DNA from: Tritrichomonas musculus
Lineage: Eukaryota; Parabasalia; Tritrichomonadida; Tritrichomonadidae
NCBI GenBank assembly: GCA_039105265.1
Contig: JAPFFF010000143.1
Span: 1 to 38,960 of the forward strand
Length of the DNA: 38,960 bases
Direction of reading: 5' to 3'
Part shown: piece after piece, positions 1-11,188 of the stretch
Layout of the letters: each line of letters opens with the position of its first letter
Position numbering within the stretch: position 1 is the first letter of the stretch
Made by a program: the position numbers and the translations under genes
The notes under the pieces: model-generated
What the model was told of the DNA's origin: nothing
Database searches by the model: none
What the model saw: the letters and a program-made list of their open reading frames with translations, nothing else

Positions 1-684
1 CCGAAAGAGAACTTTGAGATATTAATTAATCAAATATATTTCTAATATTGAAGACAATATGGTTATAATTAAATTTTATATTTTTATTTTCTGTGATATT
101 TATTCATTATTTATTTGTTTGTTTCACCGCTTTTTATTATTATTGTTTTCATCATTTATTTGTTTTATTAAAATAGAATTTTTTTATAAACGGCGGAGCA
201 AGTTTCTTGTCTTGTTTAAAATTGATTTTTGCAAAAATCATTCACTCAAAAATGTGTGAACACAAAAACTCTTAAAAAATAATTGTGTTCGAGTGATAAG
301 TCAATAAATATGCTGTGTTTAATGTTTTTATAGATAAATTATTATATTATAAATATTGGTAATATTAAAAATTATATTTTTATTTTTTAATAACATTTTC
401 AGCATAAGATATTAATATTTATTTTTTAGCATATCATTCAAAAAGTTGATTTTGATGATTATAAAAATCATTCTTACCATTAATATTTTTCTGTGTTCAG
501 TGTTGTATCAAGATGGCCAAAGGACGGTGATTACAAAAATACCTTGAACACAAAAAAATATCAAAGAAACACGATTTTGTGTTTTGTGTTCACATATTTT
601 TGAGTGATTAAAATGTCAAAATTTTATTTATTAAATTATTAATACATAAAGATTCATTAAAATGAACTTTTTAACAAAATATGA
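1..684. other. AT-rich host flank with an inverted-repeat pair
   Basis: No convincing gene is seen in this stretch; the only open frame of note is low-complexity F/I/L-rich sequence. Two related segments face each other at about 242-266 and 582-607: reading inward, both start TCACTCAAAAAT and continue with TGTGAACACAAAA, with one or two differences. A further partial copy of the same motif lies near 279-295. The arrangement is that of a small MITE-like fold-back element, but I find no clean target duplication. Confidence 0.45.
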
Positions 685-1626
685 TACAGCTCGGAATTAC
701 TACTGCAGGCCCATTCAATTTTTTGTCTTCTTATGACTGCGATTTCGGATTTTGCTCAAAATTGTCAAATTAAAAATTTTTGATATATAAAAATTTTGAA
801 AAATTTTGCTTTCATTAAAATTTTGAGAAATTATAACAAATAATTCAAAATGCTAACAAAAGCATTCAAAATTAATAAAATAATATAAATAAAGTATTCA
901 AAATAATTAAAATAATATAAATAAAATATTCAAAAAATATATTTCTAAATAGAAAATTTCAGATTAGAATTCAAAATTAATTTATTTTTTCTGTATAATT
1001 ATTTTTTGATTCTATTTAATTCTTAGTATTTAATATACAAATTTTCAATTTGCTTTAAATCAGTAAAAAAGCATGAATTAACTTAATGATAATGTGAACA
1101 TTAAAAAAATATTAGAAAGTCATAATAAATTAAATTTAGTATTATTTTGAATATTATATTCACCATAATATTAACCAATAACCTCTTTTAAGGCAAAAAA
1201 TAGGTCAATAATAATTGAATTCTTATTACTGTAAACCGCTAACTGCAGTAATAACGGCTACTTTTTCACCTATTTATGGTAAATTTGAATTGAATACCTT
1301 ATTACTGTAAACCGCTAACTGCAGTAATGGAAACTTTTTGGCCTTTTTAACGTCAAATATTTTTGACCTTCAGATCGTTTATATTTGTATAACAATGAAT
1401 GATAATTAAATGGAACTTTTTGAGAATAATATTTTTATAAATGAATAAATCCAAGTTTTATTTTATCATAATTAAGAGAATGATACGATTTTCAACTAAA
1501 GAACACAATTAAAAAAATATTAAAATTTTAATTTTTAAATTTTTAAAAATTTTTGAAAATTTTCAAATTGTTTATTTATTTGCTTATTACTGTAAAATAA
1601 CGCAACAGTAATAATTCCGAGCTGTA
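685..1626. mobile_element. Short non-autonomous DNA transposon, hAT-like
   Basis: The ends are inverted repeats of about 21 bp with one difference, beginning TACAGCTCGGAATTA then TACTG. The 8 bp AAATATGA lies directly outside both ends (677-684 and 1627-1634), the duplication size of hAT elements. No transposase frame is seen, so it would depend on an enzyme made elsewhere. Inside, a 31-bp direct repeat occurs at 1222-1252 and 1298-1328. Each copy has ATTACTG and CAGTAAT as complementary arms, and similar ATTACTG/CAGTAAT pairs lie next to the right end, like the subterminal motifs that hAT transposases bind. Superfamily assignment rests on duplication length and TIR shape only. Confidence 0.7.
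1222..1328. repeat. Two 31-bp direct repeats, each able to fold
   Basis: The identical 31-bp units at 1222-1252 and 1298-1328 are 76 bp apart. Each starts CTTATTACTGTAAACCGC and ends CTGCAGTAAT, so the ATTACTG and CAGTAAT arms can pair. They are inside the hAT-like element and may be transposase binding sites. Confidence 0.6.
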
Positions 1627-1634
1627 AAATATGA

Positions 1635-2188
1635 AATATTTATAAAATAACAAAATGCATAATTAATCATTAATTTCCAATATATATAATAATTAATCAT
1701 TATAAATTCAATCCATCCATCAGGTGGCTGGATTTGGTTATTTTCATAGGATAATTGTTTGTGTTATTATAACTTATATAATTGATATTTTAAAACATTT
1801 AAATAATAAATATATAAAATAAGTGCACTATAATATAATATCAAAATTTTATTTAGTAATTATTAATACATAAAGAGATATGCATATTTTTATAAACGTT
1901 AAAAATGTAAAGTAGGTCCACACCTCTAATATAAACGTACTGATCCTCAAATTTTCAACTTTTTGTATATATTAATATTATATAAATATATATAGTGAAG
2001 CTGAAAGAATGTTTCATCAATTAAATAAAAAAAAACTTAGATTAAGTTTATATAAAATATTATTTAAAACTTAAAATAAAGAAAAATAAAATTATGAGGA
2101 AATTATTTATTCATTTAATCTCTTTGATATCTTTATTGCATTAATTATTAATAAAAAAAATTCATTTCATTTTTATCCCAGGCTAAAC
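1635..2188. other. AT-rich host intergenic sequence
   Basis: I see no coding frame, RNA gene or clear repeat here, only A/T-rich sequence with short A and T runs. Confidence 0.5.
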
Positions 2189-2653
2189 TTATATGGGCCA
2201 GGAATCAAAAATACTATAATCAGAATAATTAAAATCAAGGCAATAAGGATCGTCATCATAAAACGAGTAACCAAACCTTTCTTCTTCGTAATATGTCTCC
2301 TGGATTGAAGAAAGGATGAGATCTGCAAAACTTTTAGGACGCTCTTCTTTTGGTGGTGGAACAACTGATTCTTCTAGTAGAGGGAAAAGATCAAGTTGTT
2401 CTGGCATATCTTTATTACCTGTGCTTGGACTTGCTTTAGTAGAACTTGATTGTGCTGCTTGTTCTGCTTTTTTTAAATTTCTTTCATTTAGCTTTTTAAG
2501 TTCTTCTTCTAAATTCCTAGCTTTTCGGTTAGGAAACTTAAAGAAAAGCCTACCTTTAAGGTCCAAACGGTAATATGTATTACGAGATTCGAGAACAATA
2601 ATACATCCCCATTGATCATTTCTAACTTTTTTAGCTTTTACTTCGGGAAACAT
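2189..2653 (-). CDS. Hypothetical host protein or last exon
   Basis: This frame of about 154 codons starts at the ATG at 2653 and ends with the stop at 2189. The protein has a short N-terminal region with alternating hydrophobic and polar residues (IIVLESRNTYYRLDLKG), then a lysine/glutamate-rich helix likely to form a coiled coil (EEELKKLNERNLKK), a Ser/Thr-rich linker, and an acidic, tyrosine-rich tail. It matches no family that I recognise. The frame stays open upstream of the ATG and is preceded by TATTTTCAG, which looks like a splice acceptor, so it could be the last exon of a spliced gene. Its composition is less AT-rich than the surrounding flank, which argues for real coding sequence. 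Confidence 0.4.
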   Translation of the reverse strand: MFPEVKAKKVRNDQWGCIIVLESRNTYYRLDLKGRLFFKFPNRKARNLEEELKKLNERNLKKAEQAAQSSSTKASPSTGNKDMPEQLDLFPLLEESVVPPPKEERPKSFADLILSSIQETYYEEERFGYSFYDDDPYCLDFNYSDYSIFDSWPI

Positions 2654-2699
2654 CAGAGTAAAATGAAAAGATGAGGTCTTCTGAAAATAGTTGCTCAAA

Positions 2700-4478
2700 T
2701 TTTATTTCAATATTTGAATATAACTGTTCACATTGATATTAAAAATATGTTTTTATGTAATTTCTCGTCCAATAAAATAAAAATATCATATGATTATTTT
2801 ATATTTATATTAATTTTTATAATATTCATTGAAAAAATTAATTAAGTATTATATTATAATCATTTTTTATTTAGATAAATATATTTCATGATAAAACTAT
2901 GAGACAGTTTACAATTATAAATGTGGTTAAAAATTCATTCACAAAAACCTTTTTTTATAAATAAAACAATAAAATCATGTGTTATTTATGTAATTAATAG
3001 AATTTGGGTAGATCTAAAAAAGGACTCTTTTCGGTAGGCTATTTATCAATTCAATTATAAACAATAGATAATGGCCATTTATATATTTAAAAAAGGGGAA
3101 TCTCTTTCTCAAATATTAACGTTTTTTTGTTCCAAATAAATATAATTATCTTAAATTATATTATATATATATGAATAATATTTATTTATATACATTTTGT
3201 AATAATATAAAAACATATATTCTAATTATTGCCTTATTTTATTAAGTATTATATTGATTTTTTTGCAAAACATGTTTTTTCTATTTACTTAAAGAATATT
3301 TCTATTTGCTATTAGTATTTTTGGAAAATATAAGTAAAATAGCATTTACGATTTTTTGGCTTCAAACAAAATAATAGTAGGAATTAAAAGATAATCACAA
3401 AAAAATAAATTTCAAAGACAAGCATTTAAAAAAAAAATTTGAGCCGAACCAGACCATTTAATTGAATTGTTTTATTTTATTTTTGAGAATATTATTTTTT
3501 CTTTAATAGAATTTTTTTCAGAGATTAGGATATAATTTGAAAGGTTTCAGACTAACTTTTTAAAAGATTTATCTAAAAATGAATTTTTTGGTTGTTTATG
3601 AATATATTACTGATTTACACACCAAATTAAAAGATAATTTAATAAATTTTCAAGGTATATTAATAATAACGTTGATTTAAAAGCATATCAAAGCTTTTTG
3701 ATATCAATATTTTTTAATCTGGGAAAATGGAAAGAATTTAAATTTAAAAAATAGATGTATCATTTGAAAAAATCTGATTATTATGATATTTCAATTGTTT
3801 TAAAAAAATGATTTCTATTTGATAATTTCTGGTGTTGATGATATACCAGAGTTCATATATGCTTTCTTAGTTTAATGTCCAGCATTATATACCAAACCAT
3901 TATGCTTTTAGGAATCATTTAAACTCTAACATGAATTATAAAATTTCTTTTTTTTTTTCTTTTAAAAAACTTTTATTTTAAAAAAATATTTCATCTTAAT
4001 GATATATGTTATTAATTTTAAAATTTAATTTCAATATATTTCTAATACGTTTATATAAACACATTTTTAAAATAAATTTTTAATTATTTGTTTTATGTTT
4101 TTATAAAATATTTATTATTTGTTTTATGTTTTATCCTAACTAAAAAAATATATTTATACGTTATTTCTATATAATACTTTCAATATAAATATAAAAAACA
4201 AAATTAAAGAATATAAAAAGAGAAAATATAAAGATTATGATGATAAATTTATTTTATAAAATTTAATTGAAATTGGATAAAAAATTTTGAATTGAAAAAA
4301 GTTATTTTCTATCAAAAAGTTTGACTTTTTCATAAAATTTCATATTTTTTGATTTATCTTTTTTTCCCTACTATATTTTTCAACAAGTTCTATTTAACTT
4401 TTTCTTATTATATCATATTAAATCTATTTTGCCTATTTATAAATCATAAATCTTTGATCGATAAAAAACCTATTTTGA
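2700..4478. other. Long AT-rich host flank without recognised genes
   Basis: About 1.8 kb of A/T-rich sequence leads up to the outer element. No frame over 60 codons, RNA gene or repeat structure that I can support is present. Confidence 0.5.
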
Positions 4479-4484
4479 CTCCCC
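4479..4484. repeat. Target site duplication CTCCCC (left copy)
   Basis: The hexamer CTCCCC lies directly before the left terminal repeat and again directly after the right one (36969-36974). Six bases is the target duplication length known for Polinton integrases, and it fixes the element ends at 4485 and 36968. Confidence 0.93.
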
Positions 4485-4748
4485 AGTAGTATATGTATGT
4501 TCGTATTGGTGGTCGAATAATTTTTCTAGGTCTCCCAATACCAGGAACCAAGCTCAAAACCTCATTTTAAAAATTAACGAAAAACTTATCCACAGGGTTT
4601 AAATTTTAATTAGCCTCCATAATCTGTTGTAGAACAAGGCCTGTCATAAAGCGCTAAACACTCATTTTAAAATTTATTTCAAAGTTAATTTGGGATTTAA
4701 AATTTAAATAAGGGCTCCAGAATGAATCTGAGAACAAGTTATAAAATT
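4485..4748 (+). repeat. Left terminal inverted repeat of the outer Polinton
   Basis: It starts AGTAGTATATGTATGTTCG and matches the reverse complement of 36705-36968 over all 264 bases that I compared. It then diverges abruptly into the 42-bp leader before the polymerase start codon. For protein-primed replication the ends serve as origins. Identity of the two copies indicates a young copy or ongoing end homogenisation. Confidence 0.93.
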
Positions 4749-4790
4749 AATTTTTGAACTAATTTTTTTCCACATTTTTATTTTTGATAA

Positions 4791-7700
4791 ATGGCTTTCA
4801 ACCAAAATTCATTTATTGATTTTACTAATGACGATATTATTGAATCTATTAATAATATTAATCAAGGACTTAATGAAAATCTTGAAATTGCAGATACTCG
4901 TCGATATCGAGGAGGTGCTAAATTACGAAATATCAGAACATTATATACATATCTTAATCAACATAATGCCCAACAAATAATTGGGCTTGATTTTAATAAT
5001 AGTGATGATTTTCTGATAAAACTTGATAATTTCATAACTCATGAACAAAATCGTCGTCAATATGAACAAAATTATCTAGATTATATTAATAATGAATTGA
5101 TTAATGATGATGAATTGAATGAAACATATAATCAATATTATAATAAACAGCATGAATTAAATAAATCTTATGAACACAATTATCAAGATATATTAAATCG
5201 TGAATCATTTTATGAAGATGAACAACCAAATGAATCTGATTATCAATATTTCAATGAACAACAACAACAAATCAATCAAGAATTTCATGATAAACAAGTT
5301 CGTGATGATAATAATTTCTTCAACAAATTTGATAAAAACGAATACAAACAAATCAATTCTTTAGATGAACTTGTAAGAATTAATTCTCAGAACAAATTTG
5401 ATAATCAATTGAAAAAAGAAAAACTTGAAAATGCAATTAAACGTGCTTATGAAGCAGTCGATAATGCAATTCAATTAATCAAACAATATAATAAACAAGA
5501 GAATCTCAAGAAAATTGAACAAAAAGAAATTCACGATAAATCCCATTTACTTGAATATTACATTCCTGAAAACGAAGAATTATATGAATATCTTGATAAA
5601 TTCAATAACAAATTTAAATCAAAACACAATGATTATCTTATGATTAATGAACCACATGATTTTGATAAAGCAGTTGAGGTTTGGGATTATTATAACAACT
5701 ATCCCGAAACAAATATTGCTCAGAAACAATACAATGGCTCCCCAATTGTTATTTATTATTTCAATCAAATCTCATCATTAAATCAAATCTTCGAATCATT
5801 GCAACAAGTATTTGATAGAGAACTAAAACCATTCAAAATTCATTTCCAATTATCTGGTGTATTTGAATCTCCTACAGTTAATTTTGGTGAAGATTCTGAT
5901 GAAAATAAATATGAATATGAGGCTCGTGAAATCAAATGGAGAAACTTTAAAGAATCAATTCCAATTATTGTAAATTCAATTCAGGACCTTGATTATGTTA
6001 AAATGTATATTGAATCGAATCTCAATTCATATGAAACATCATCTTCATCAACTAAATTAACAATCGTTGGTTCAATTTCATTTACTGTCTCACGAATGCG
6101 AAAGGTTACTGGACATATCAAAGATTTACCAGAAGAATTCATCAAAAATGATTTTATTATATCTGACAATGAAGATGATAAATTATGTTTCTATCGATTT
6201 CTTGCAATCTGTTTGAGTGATATCATAATTGTAAATAATGTTGAAATACATAAACTTGCAGACACTCAAAAATATCGAGTACAAGATAGAACTAAGGTTG
6301 CTAAAAAAATCCTTCTCAAAGAACATAACATTGAATATAACACCAAAATTCCAAAACAAGGATTAAAGATTCTCAAAGAATTCAAAGGAGTAACAATGGA
6401 ACAAATGGAAGAATTGTCTAAGAAATATCATCTCAATATTAATATATATGAGTTCACTAAAAACGATAATTCTTCATATTATGACTTATCTGAACAATGG
6501 TTTTTCGATAAATCTTATCCAACTCATTCTGCATTACTTTTCTCGAAAGACCAAATTATTCATATTATGTATATTAAGAATCCTGAAAAACTAACTCAAA
6601 TACATATTTGTCCAAAATGTCATTCATACACTCATCGAGGAGCTGAAAATATGTTTAGATTTGAATCTCATGTCAAACATTGTGATGGTGTTTTCAAGAA
6701 GAACTTTATTCCAAACAAGGAACCACTTCCATTCTGTCCACATATCTTAAACAATCCAGTTTATGAATATTGTTTGGCATACGATTTAGAATGGAAACCT
6801 AACATTTATTATATAACATACGATTTTGAAACGATGGAACAATCAGTTAACAAATCGATTTCTGATTCAACTGTAATCAATTCACGTTTAATACCTCTTT
6901 CAGTTGCTTCATGTGTTAAATTATCTTCAGGATTAATTACAAAACATTTCTCATTAAAGGATTCTGAAGAGTTTATTCCAGAATGGATTTCATGGTTGTT
7001 CGAACAATCGATGGAAGTACTGAATGATAAAATCGTTTATGACAAATCATTTCTCCCTGCTGATAAAATTTATGATATTGATACAAATATTTATACCATA
7101 ACCGTTTTCGGATTTAATTCCTCAAGATTTGATTCTAATTTGTTCAAGAAATATCTTAATCACTCTCATTGGCATGTTGAATCAAATTCATTAATCGGAA
7201 CAATATCTTCATTAAAACAATTCATACTTGTTTCAGACCACCTTCCAACAAAATTACGATTCATTGATGCTCAATCATTTGTTGCTGGAGGTACATTAAA
7301 ACAATTTGGTATTGATTTTGGTGGTGAAACTAATTCTGTGAAAGGGGTTTTCCCATATGAGGCTGTCAATTCATCAAACTATAATGAAGTATTATCTAAA
7401 TCTGAACCATTTTCATACAACGACTTTGACAGCTATCTCAACCAGAAAAATCCACTCTCAGAATCTGATTATCAAATCTATCTCGAAGATGCTAAAAACT
7501 ATAAAACACGATGGGATTACTTGCTTGCTTATAATGACAATGATGTTGAAATGATGATTAAACCAATTGACAATTTAATTCAACTCAATGCTCAATACAA
7601 AGTTGATTTGATATCCAATTTATCATTATCTAAGAATGCATCTTGTATAAAATATGCTCTAGCATACAAGGATTTCAATCCTCATGAAAATTATAATCCT

Positions 7701-9668
7701 ATACACAAATACAATGAATTCATTCCAAATCCTAAATGGTGGCAATTCAAATGTGAAAATTATTACAAACAAGATGAACGATACAATCTTACTCATAACC
7801 CTAAAAGAGACCTTTCAAAATGTGTTTCGTCCAATGATTACAAAGAATTTCTCAAACTTTACAATGACCCAATTAAAGGTAAATGTCATCTTTGTAAAGA
7901 GCATTTCACATATCAAAACAAACCAACTCTTGATAGAATTAACAATGATATTGGACATGAATTTTCAAATTGTTTGTTGGCTTGCGCTGAATGCAATAAA
8001 CTTCGAAAACGAGATGACCCAAAAATAACTGCATTGAGAATTCAATTAAAAAAATATTGCAAACTACATCATCTTCCAACTTTGATAAATAATGAAGATG
8101 AATATTATACAATTCGAAATGCAATTGCTGGTGGATTATCAAATGTAATGCATCGTGTTAACATCAAAGGTGAAACTCATATCAACAAATTCCGTTACGA
8201 CGGAATTAATAACAAGGTAATCTCATATGATACAAATAATATTCAAACACATATTCTTGGAATTGATTTCAATTCACTTTATCCTTCATCATTTTCATCA
8301 AATTCACATCCATTTATTAAGTACCATGGAGGAATTATGTTCATGCCAGGTGCTTTCATTCGAAGGATTGAAGCAAAGGATAAACAATCTCGAGAACGTT
8401 GTATGAAAATCATAACTTCAAAATCACGTTTTTCAAATAAACCAAATTATGTTTTCTATGCTGTTGTGAAACTATCATGTCCCAAATCAAAAATCAATTA
8501 TTTCATTAATTTCCCACCAGTATTTCGAAACATTAATATCACAAATAATGAAGAAACAATTGGTTCATACATGTACAATTACATGAAATCAAACAATTTA
8601 AATTCAATCGATAAGGAAGAACGTAAATTAACAATGTTGCTTGACACACATGGGGAATACATGGTTTTCTCAAATTATTACCTTTGGTTCCTTCTTGACC
8701 ATGGATTGATAATCGATGATGTCAAATCTGTTTCACAATATGAATGTCACACTGGATTCAATCAATTTGTTAATGAATTTATGAAAAAACGTCAGGATAT
8801 CATCTCTGGCAAAACAAATGGGAATGGCGCTGAAAGCGACTTGAGCGTAGCGAATGAGAAGTTCTACAAAATCTCAATGAACGGTTCTTATGGATATGAT
8901 GGAATGAATACTGAGAAGTTCTCTAAAATCAAAATCTGTGATGCAAATAAGGCTTACCAATCAATTATCTCACAAACATACATGGGAGGTGCTCAATTAA
9001 ATGATAACACATTTATGATTCAACATTCTCCTAAATCATATCATTGCACAACTTGTTTACAAGAATCACTTTGGACGCTTGATAATGCCAAATTTTATTA
9101 TCTCACATTCTATTACGATTTCATGAATAAATGCTTGGACATGAATAAAATTCATTATATTGAATCTGACACAGATAGTCTTTATGTTGCTGTATCAGGT
9201 GACCCGAATGAACCACCAACTCAATTATTCAATCATGTTATCAAAAACAAAGAATTCTATGACAAACATGTTTACGAATTCATGCCAAACCCTTCAATTA
9301 ATACAATCGAAGATGAAAAAAAGGTTCTTGGTTGTGCTATTGAAAAAACAGGTGAAAACATGATTGCACTTGCTCCAAAATGTTACACCATTTGGAATAA
9401 TAATGGACAAACCAAATCATTAAAATTGAAAGGAGTATCACTTAAAAAGAATGATATTAAATATCCAGATTATAAATCAATTATTGAAAACAATTCTGTT
9501 AAACAAGGTAAGAATATTAATCTTCAAATGAATGGAAATCAAATGTCAAAATTGACTATTCAAAAAAATGCGTTAACTGGTTTACATACAAAAATGATTG
9601 TTTTAGAAAATAATTCATGTGCACCATTTGTTAAAGGAATTACTGCTAATGATTATATTATTCAATGA
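4791..9668 (+). CDS. pPolB: Protein-primed DNA polymerase B (pPolB) with HNH insertion
   Basis: The 1625-aa replicative polymerase of the element, expected to copy the linear genome from its ends using a protein primer. The N-terminal 400 residues are Asn/Gln/Glu-rich and mostly helical, where a terminal-protein-like part could lie. A C-x2-C...H...C zinc finger lies at about 607-631. Exonuclease motifs follow: YDFETME (677-683), FGFNSSRFD (773-781), YNDNDVEMM (914-922). Polymerase motifs are A DFNSLYPS (1159-1166), B KISMNGSYGYDG (1360-1371) and C ESDTDSLYV (1458-1466). Between exonuclease III and motif A is an HNH-like block: CHLC (1032-1035), LDRINN, GHEFSNC, then CAECNKLR (1065-1072). It is longer than most pPolBs (about 1000-1300 aa). 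The start codon lies 42 bp inside the terminal repeat boundary. A GC-rich mini-hairpin at 8828-8838 encodes residues near 1347. Confidence 0.95.
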   Translation: MAFNQNSFIDFTNDDIIESINNINQGLNENLEIADTRRYRGGAKLRNIRTLYTYLNQHNAQQIIGLDFNNSDDFLIKLDNFITHEQNRRQYEQNYLDYINNELINDDELNETYNQYYNKQHELNKSYEHNYQDILNRESFYEDEQPNESDYQYFNEQQQQINQEFHDKQVRDDNNFFNKFDKNEYKQINSLDELVRINSQNKFDNQLKKEKLENAIKRAYEAVDNAIQLIKQYNKQENLKKIEQKEIHDKSHLLEYYIPENEELYEYLDKFNNKFKSKHNDYLMINEPHDFDKAVEVWDYYNNYPETNIAQKQYNGSPIVIYYFNQISSLNQIFESLQQVFDRELKPFKIHFQLSGVFESPTVNFGEDSDENKYEYEAREIKWRNFKESIPIIVNSIQDLDYVKMYIESNLNSYETSSSSTKLTIVGSISFTVSRMRKVTGHIKDLPEEFIKNDFIISDNEDDKLCFYRFLAICLSDIIIVNNVEIHKLADTQKYRVQDRTKVAKKILLKEHNIEYNTKIPKQGLKILKEFKGVTMEQMEELSKKYHLNINIYEFTKNDNSSYYDLSEQWFFDKSYPTHSALLFSKDQIIHIMYIKNPEKLTQIHICPKCHSYTHRGAENMFRFESHVKHCDGVFKKNFIPNKEPLPFCPHILNNPVYEYCLAYDLEWKPNIYYITYDFETMEQSVNKSISDSTVINSRLIPLSVASCVKLSSGLITKHFSLKDSEEFIPEWISWLFEQSMEVLNDKIVYDKSFLPADKIYDIDTNIYTITVFGFNSSRFDSNLFKKYLNHSHWHVESNSLIGTISSLKQFILVSDHLPTKLRFIDAQSFVAGGTLKQFGIDFGGETNSVKGVFPYEAVNSSNYNEVLSKSEPFSYNDFDSYLNQKNPLSESDYQIYLEDAKNYKTRWDYLLAYNDNDVEMMIKPIDNLIQLNAQYKVDLISNLSLSKNASCIKYALAYKDFNPHENYNPIHKYNEFIPNPKWWQFKCENYYKQDERYNLTHNPKRDLSKCVSSNDYKEFLKLYNDPIKGKCHLCKEHFTYQNKPTLDRINNDIGHEFSNCLLACAECNKLRKRDDPKITALRIQLKKYCKLHHLPTLINNEDEYYTIRNAIAGGLSNVMHRVNIKGETHINKFRYDGINNKVISYDTNNIQTHILGIDFNSLYPSSFSSNSHPFIKYHGGIMFMPGAFIRRIEAKDKQSRERCMKIITSKSRFSNKPNYVFYAVVKLSCPKSKINYFINFPPVFRNINITNNEETIGSYMYNYMKSNNLNSIDKEERKLTMLLDTHGEYMVFSNYYLWFLLDHGLIIDDVKSVSQYECHTGFNQFVNEFMKKRQDIISGKTNGNGAESDLSVANEKFYKISMNGSYGYDGMNTEKFSKIKICDANKAYQSIISQTYMGGAQLNDNTFMIQHSPKSYHCTTCLQESLWTLDNAKFYYLTFYYDFMNKCLDMNKIHYIESDTDSLYVAVSGDPNEPPTQLFNHVIKNKEFYDKHVYEFMPNPSINTIEDEKKVLGCAIEKTGENMIALAPKCYTIWNNNGQTKSLKLKGVSLKKNDIKYPDYKSIIENNSVKQGKNINLQMNGNQMSKLTIQKNALTGLHTKMIVLENNSCAPFVKGITANDYIIQ

Positions 9669-10536
9669 AATGACGACTATGGGAAATCCCATACTCGAAA
9701 AAATATATGAAAAACGTGATTATTAAAAATATTTTTTTTATTCGTTATTTGAATTATCTTATAAATCTAATTTTTCGGTAAAATTGAATTACTATTCAAA
9801 TTAGAATCATCCGACAAATCTGTATTTTTGATAGAGTTCTCAAATTAAAATCATCCGACAAATCTGTAATTTTGAATTACTATTCAAATTAAAATCATCC
9901 GATTTCTCTGTAATAATTGTGAAAGAATTCTGCAGAATCTGATAAATTGAATTACTTCTTAAATAAAATTCATCAGAGAAATCTGATAAATTCTGAGCAT
10001 GGCATCTTCTATTCAATTATAAAATTTTTAAATTCAATGCTCTCTCAATTTTACGGAAATTTCCGATTTTTCGAATTTTATATCCAGAGCATCTTTTGGA
10101 ACAAATATCATATATATTTGTAATCATCACATAACCCCAATTTCAAATATTTCACTTTTTCGATTTTTGGTTTCAGATGATTATCTCATCTAATATCTTG
10201 AAAATTCAAATTTCAAATAAAATAGCTAATCGCAATTAGTTACACAAGAACATCAATAAAACAACGTTTTACAGTATCATAATAAGTTTATTCTATGAAA
10301 TCAGTGTGAAAAAAATATTAACATTTTTAATAATCAACTTCTTTAGCTCAGTGAAACAAAGTAATTATACAATTATATTGCGGACTTATATAGTAATATA
10401 TATTTTAAAAATCAGATTCTCAAATCAACTGTAAACATGAAATTTTCACATTTATATTATTCTATTCAAAAAGTGGATTAATAAAATTTATTTTTCAAAT
10501 TTAATTTTTTTTTTAATTTTTTTTTCTTCTTCAAAA
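9669..10536. other. 868-bp non-coding gap after pPolB with degenerate direct repeats
   Basis: There is no gene in this gap. At about 9787-9990 a unit with the core TCAAATTAAAATCATCCGA followed by CAAATCTGTA recurs three to four times with drift (near 9795, 9840, 9885, 9955), alternating with GAATTACTATTC. The rest is A/T-rich and ends in long T runs just before the KilA-N start codon. It is the largest gap in the outer element outside the nested insertion and a plausible regulatory or replication region. Confidence 0.5.
9787..9990. repeat. Degenerate iteron-like repeats
   Basis: Three to four copies of a roughly 45-60 bp unit with the shared word ATCATCCGA and CAAATCTGTA, interspersed with GAATTACTATTC. 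The copies differ at several places, so this is old or relaxed repetition. The function is unknown. Confidence 0.55.
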
Positions 10537-11188
10537 ATGAACACAATTGTTACACCAATCAATGATGAATACGAATATTTACAATACAATGAACAACTTA
10601 GAATCATTCACTCCAAATCTGATGACATGTTTCAAATTCAATCTATAATCAATTCCTGTCATTCAAATAAACCAGCTCGTCATTGGTTTCAAAATCAAAG
10701 TTCTAAAGAACTTCTTGATTACATAAACGCATCCGGAGGAATTTCGCCGGATGAGAAATTATATGAAAATCGACCATTTCTTCCAATCAATTTACGAGGA
10801 ATTTATGTTCACCGTTTACTTGTTAATCATATTGCTATTTGGTGTTCCCCATCATATTCATTTGATATAATGAAACTTCTTGATTCATACTTTAATCAGC
10901 AACGCAATCAATTACAAGAACAAATTAATGAATTGAAATTTCAAAATGATATTAATGAAATGTCAATTGATTGGCATAAAAGTCGAATTTATGAAAAAGA
11001 TTCTGAAATTTATATACAACAAATTCAAATCAATGACCAACAAAATCAAATTAACAATTTAATTCCAAGAACTGTTCCAAATAATCATGAACACGATTAT
11101 GTTTTCTTCATTTGGAAGGAATCAATTCCAGATACACCAACACATGTTAAATTACATCTTGTTCGAAGACATTTTGATTCATTATCAA
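10537..11188 (+). pseudogene. KilA-N domain gene of the outer element, 5' part, interrupted by the nested element
   Basis: The KilA-N domain covers about residues 45-130. Visible hallmarks are ARHWFQNQSSKELLDYI, then LRGIYVHRLLVNHIAIWCS and a following helix FDIMKLLDSYF. KilA-N is a DNA-binding domain common in large DNA viruses and phages. A helical, Gln/Asn-rich coiled-coil stretch follows (about 125-180), then a start of a C-terminal domain. The nested element lies immediately downstream, and the remaining part of the gene is on its far side (21321-21550), so the gene is broken. T-rich runs lie just before the start codon. A perfect 7-bp GC-rich stem (CATCCGG/CCGGATG, 10730-10753) lies in the coding sequence. 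Confidence 0.8.

Noticed and set aside
59-259. 66-codon plus-strand frame at the left edge
   Set aside because: Low-complexity Phe/Ile/Leu sequence typical of T-rich DNA, overlapping a repeat arm. No sign of selection for coding.
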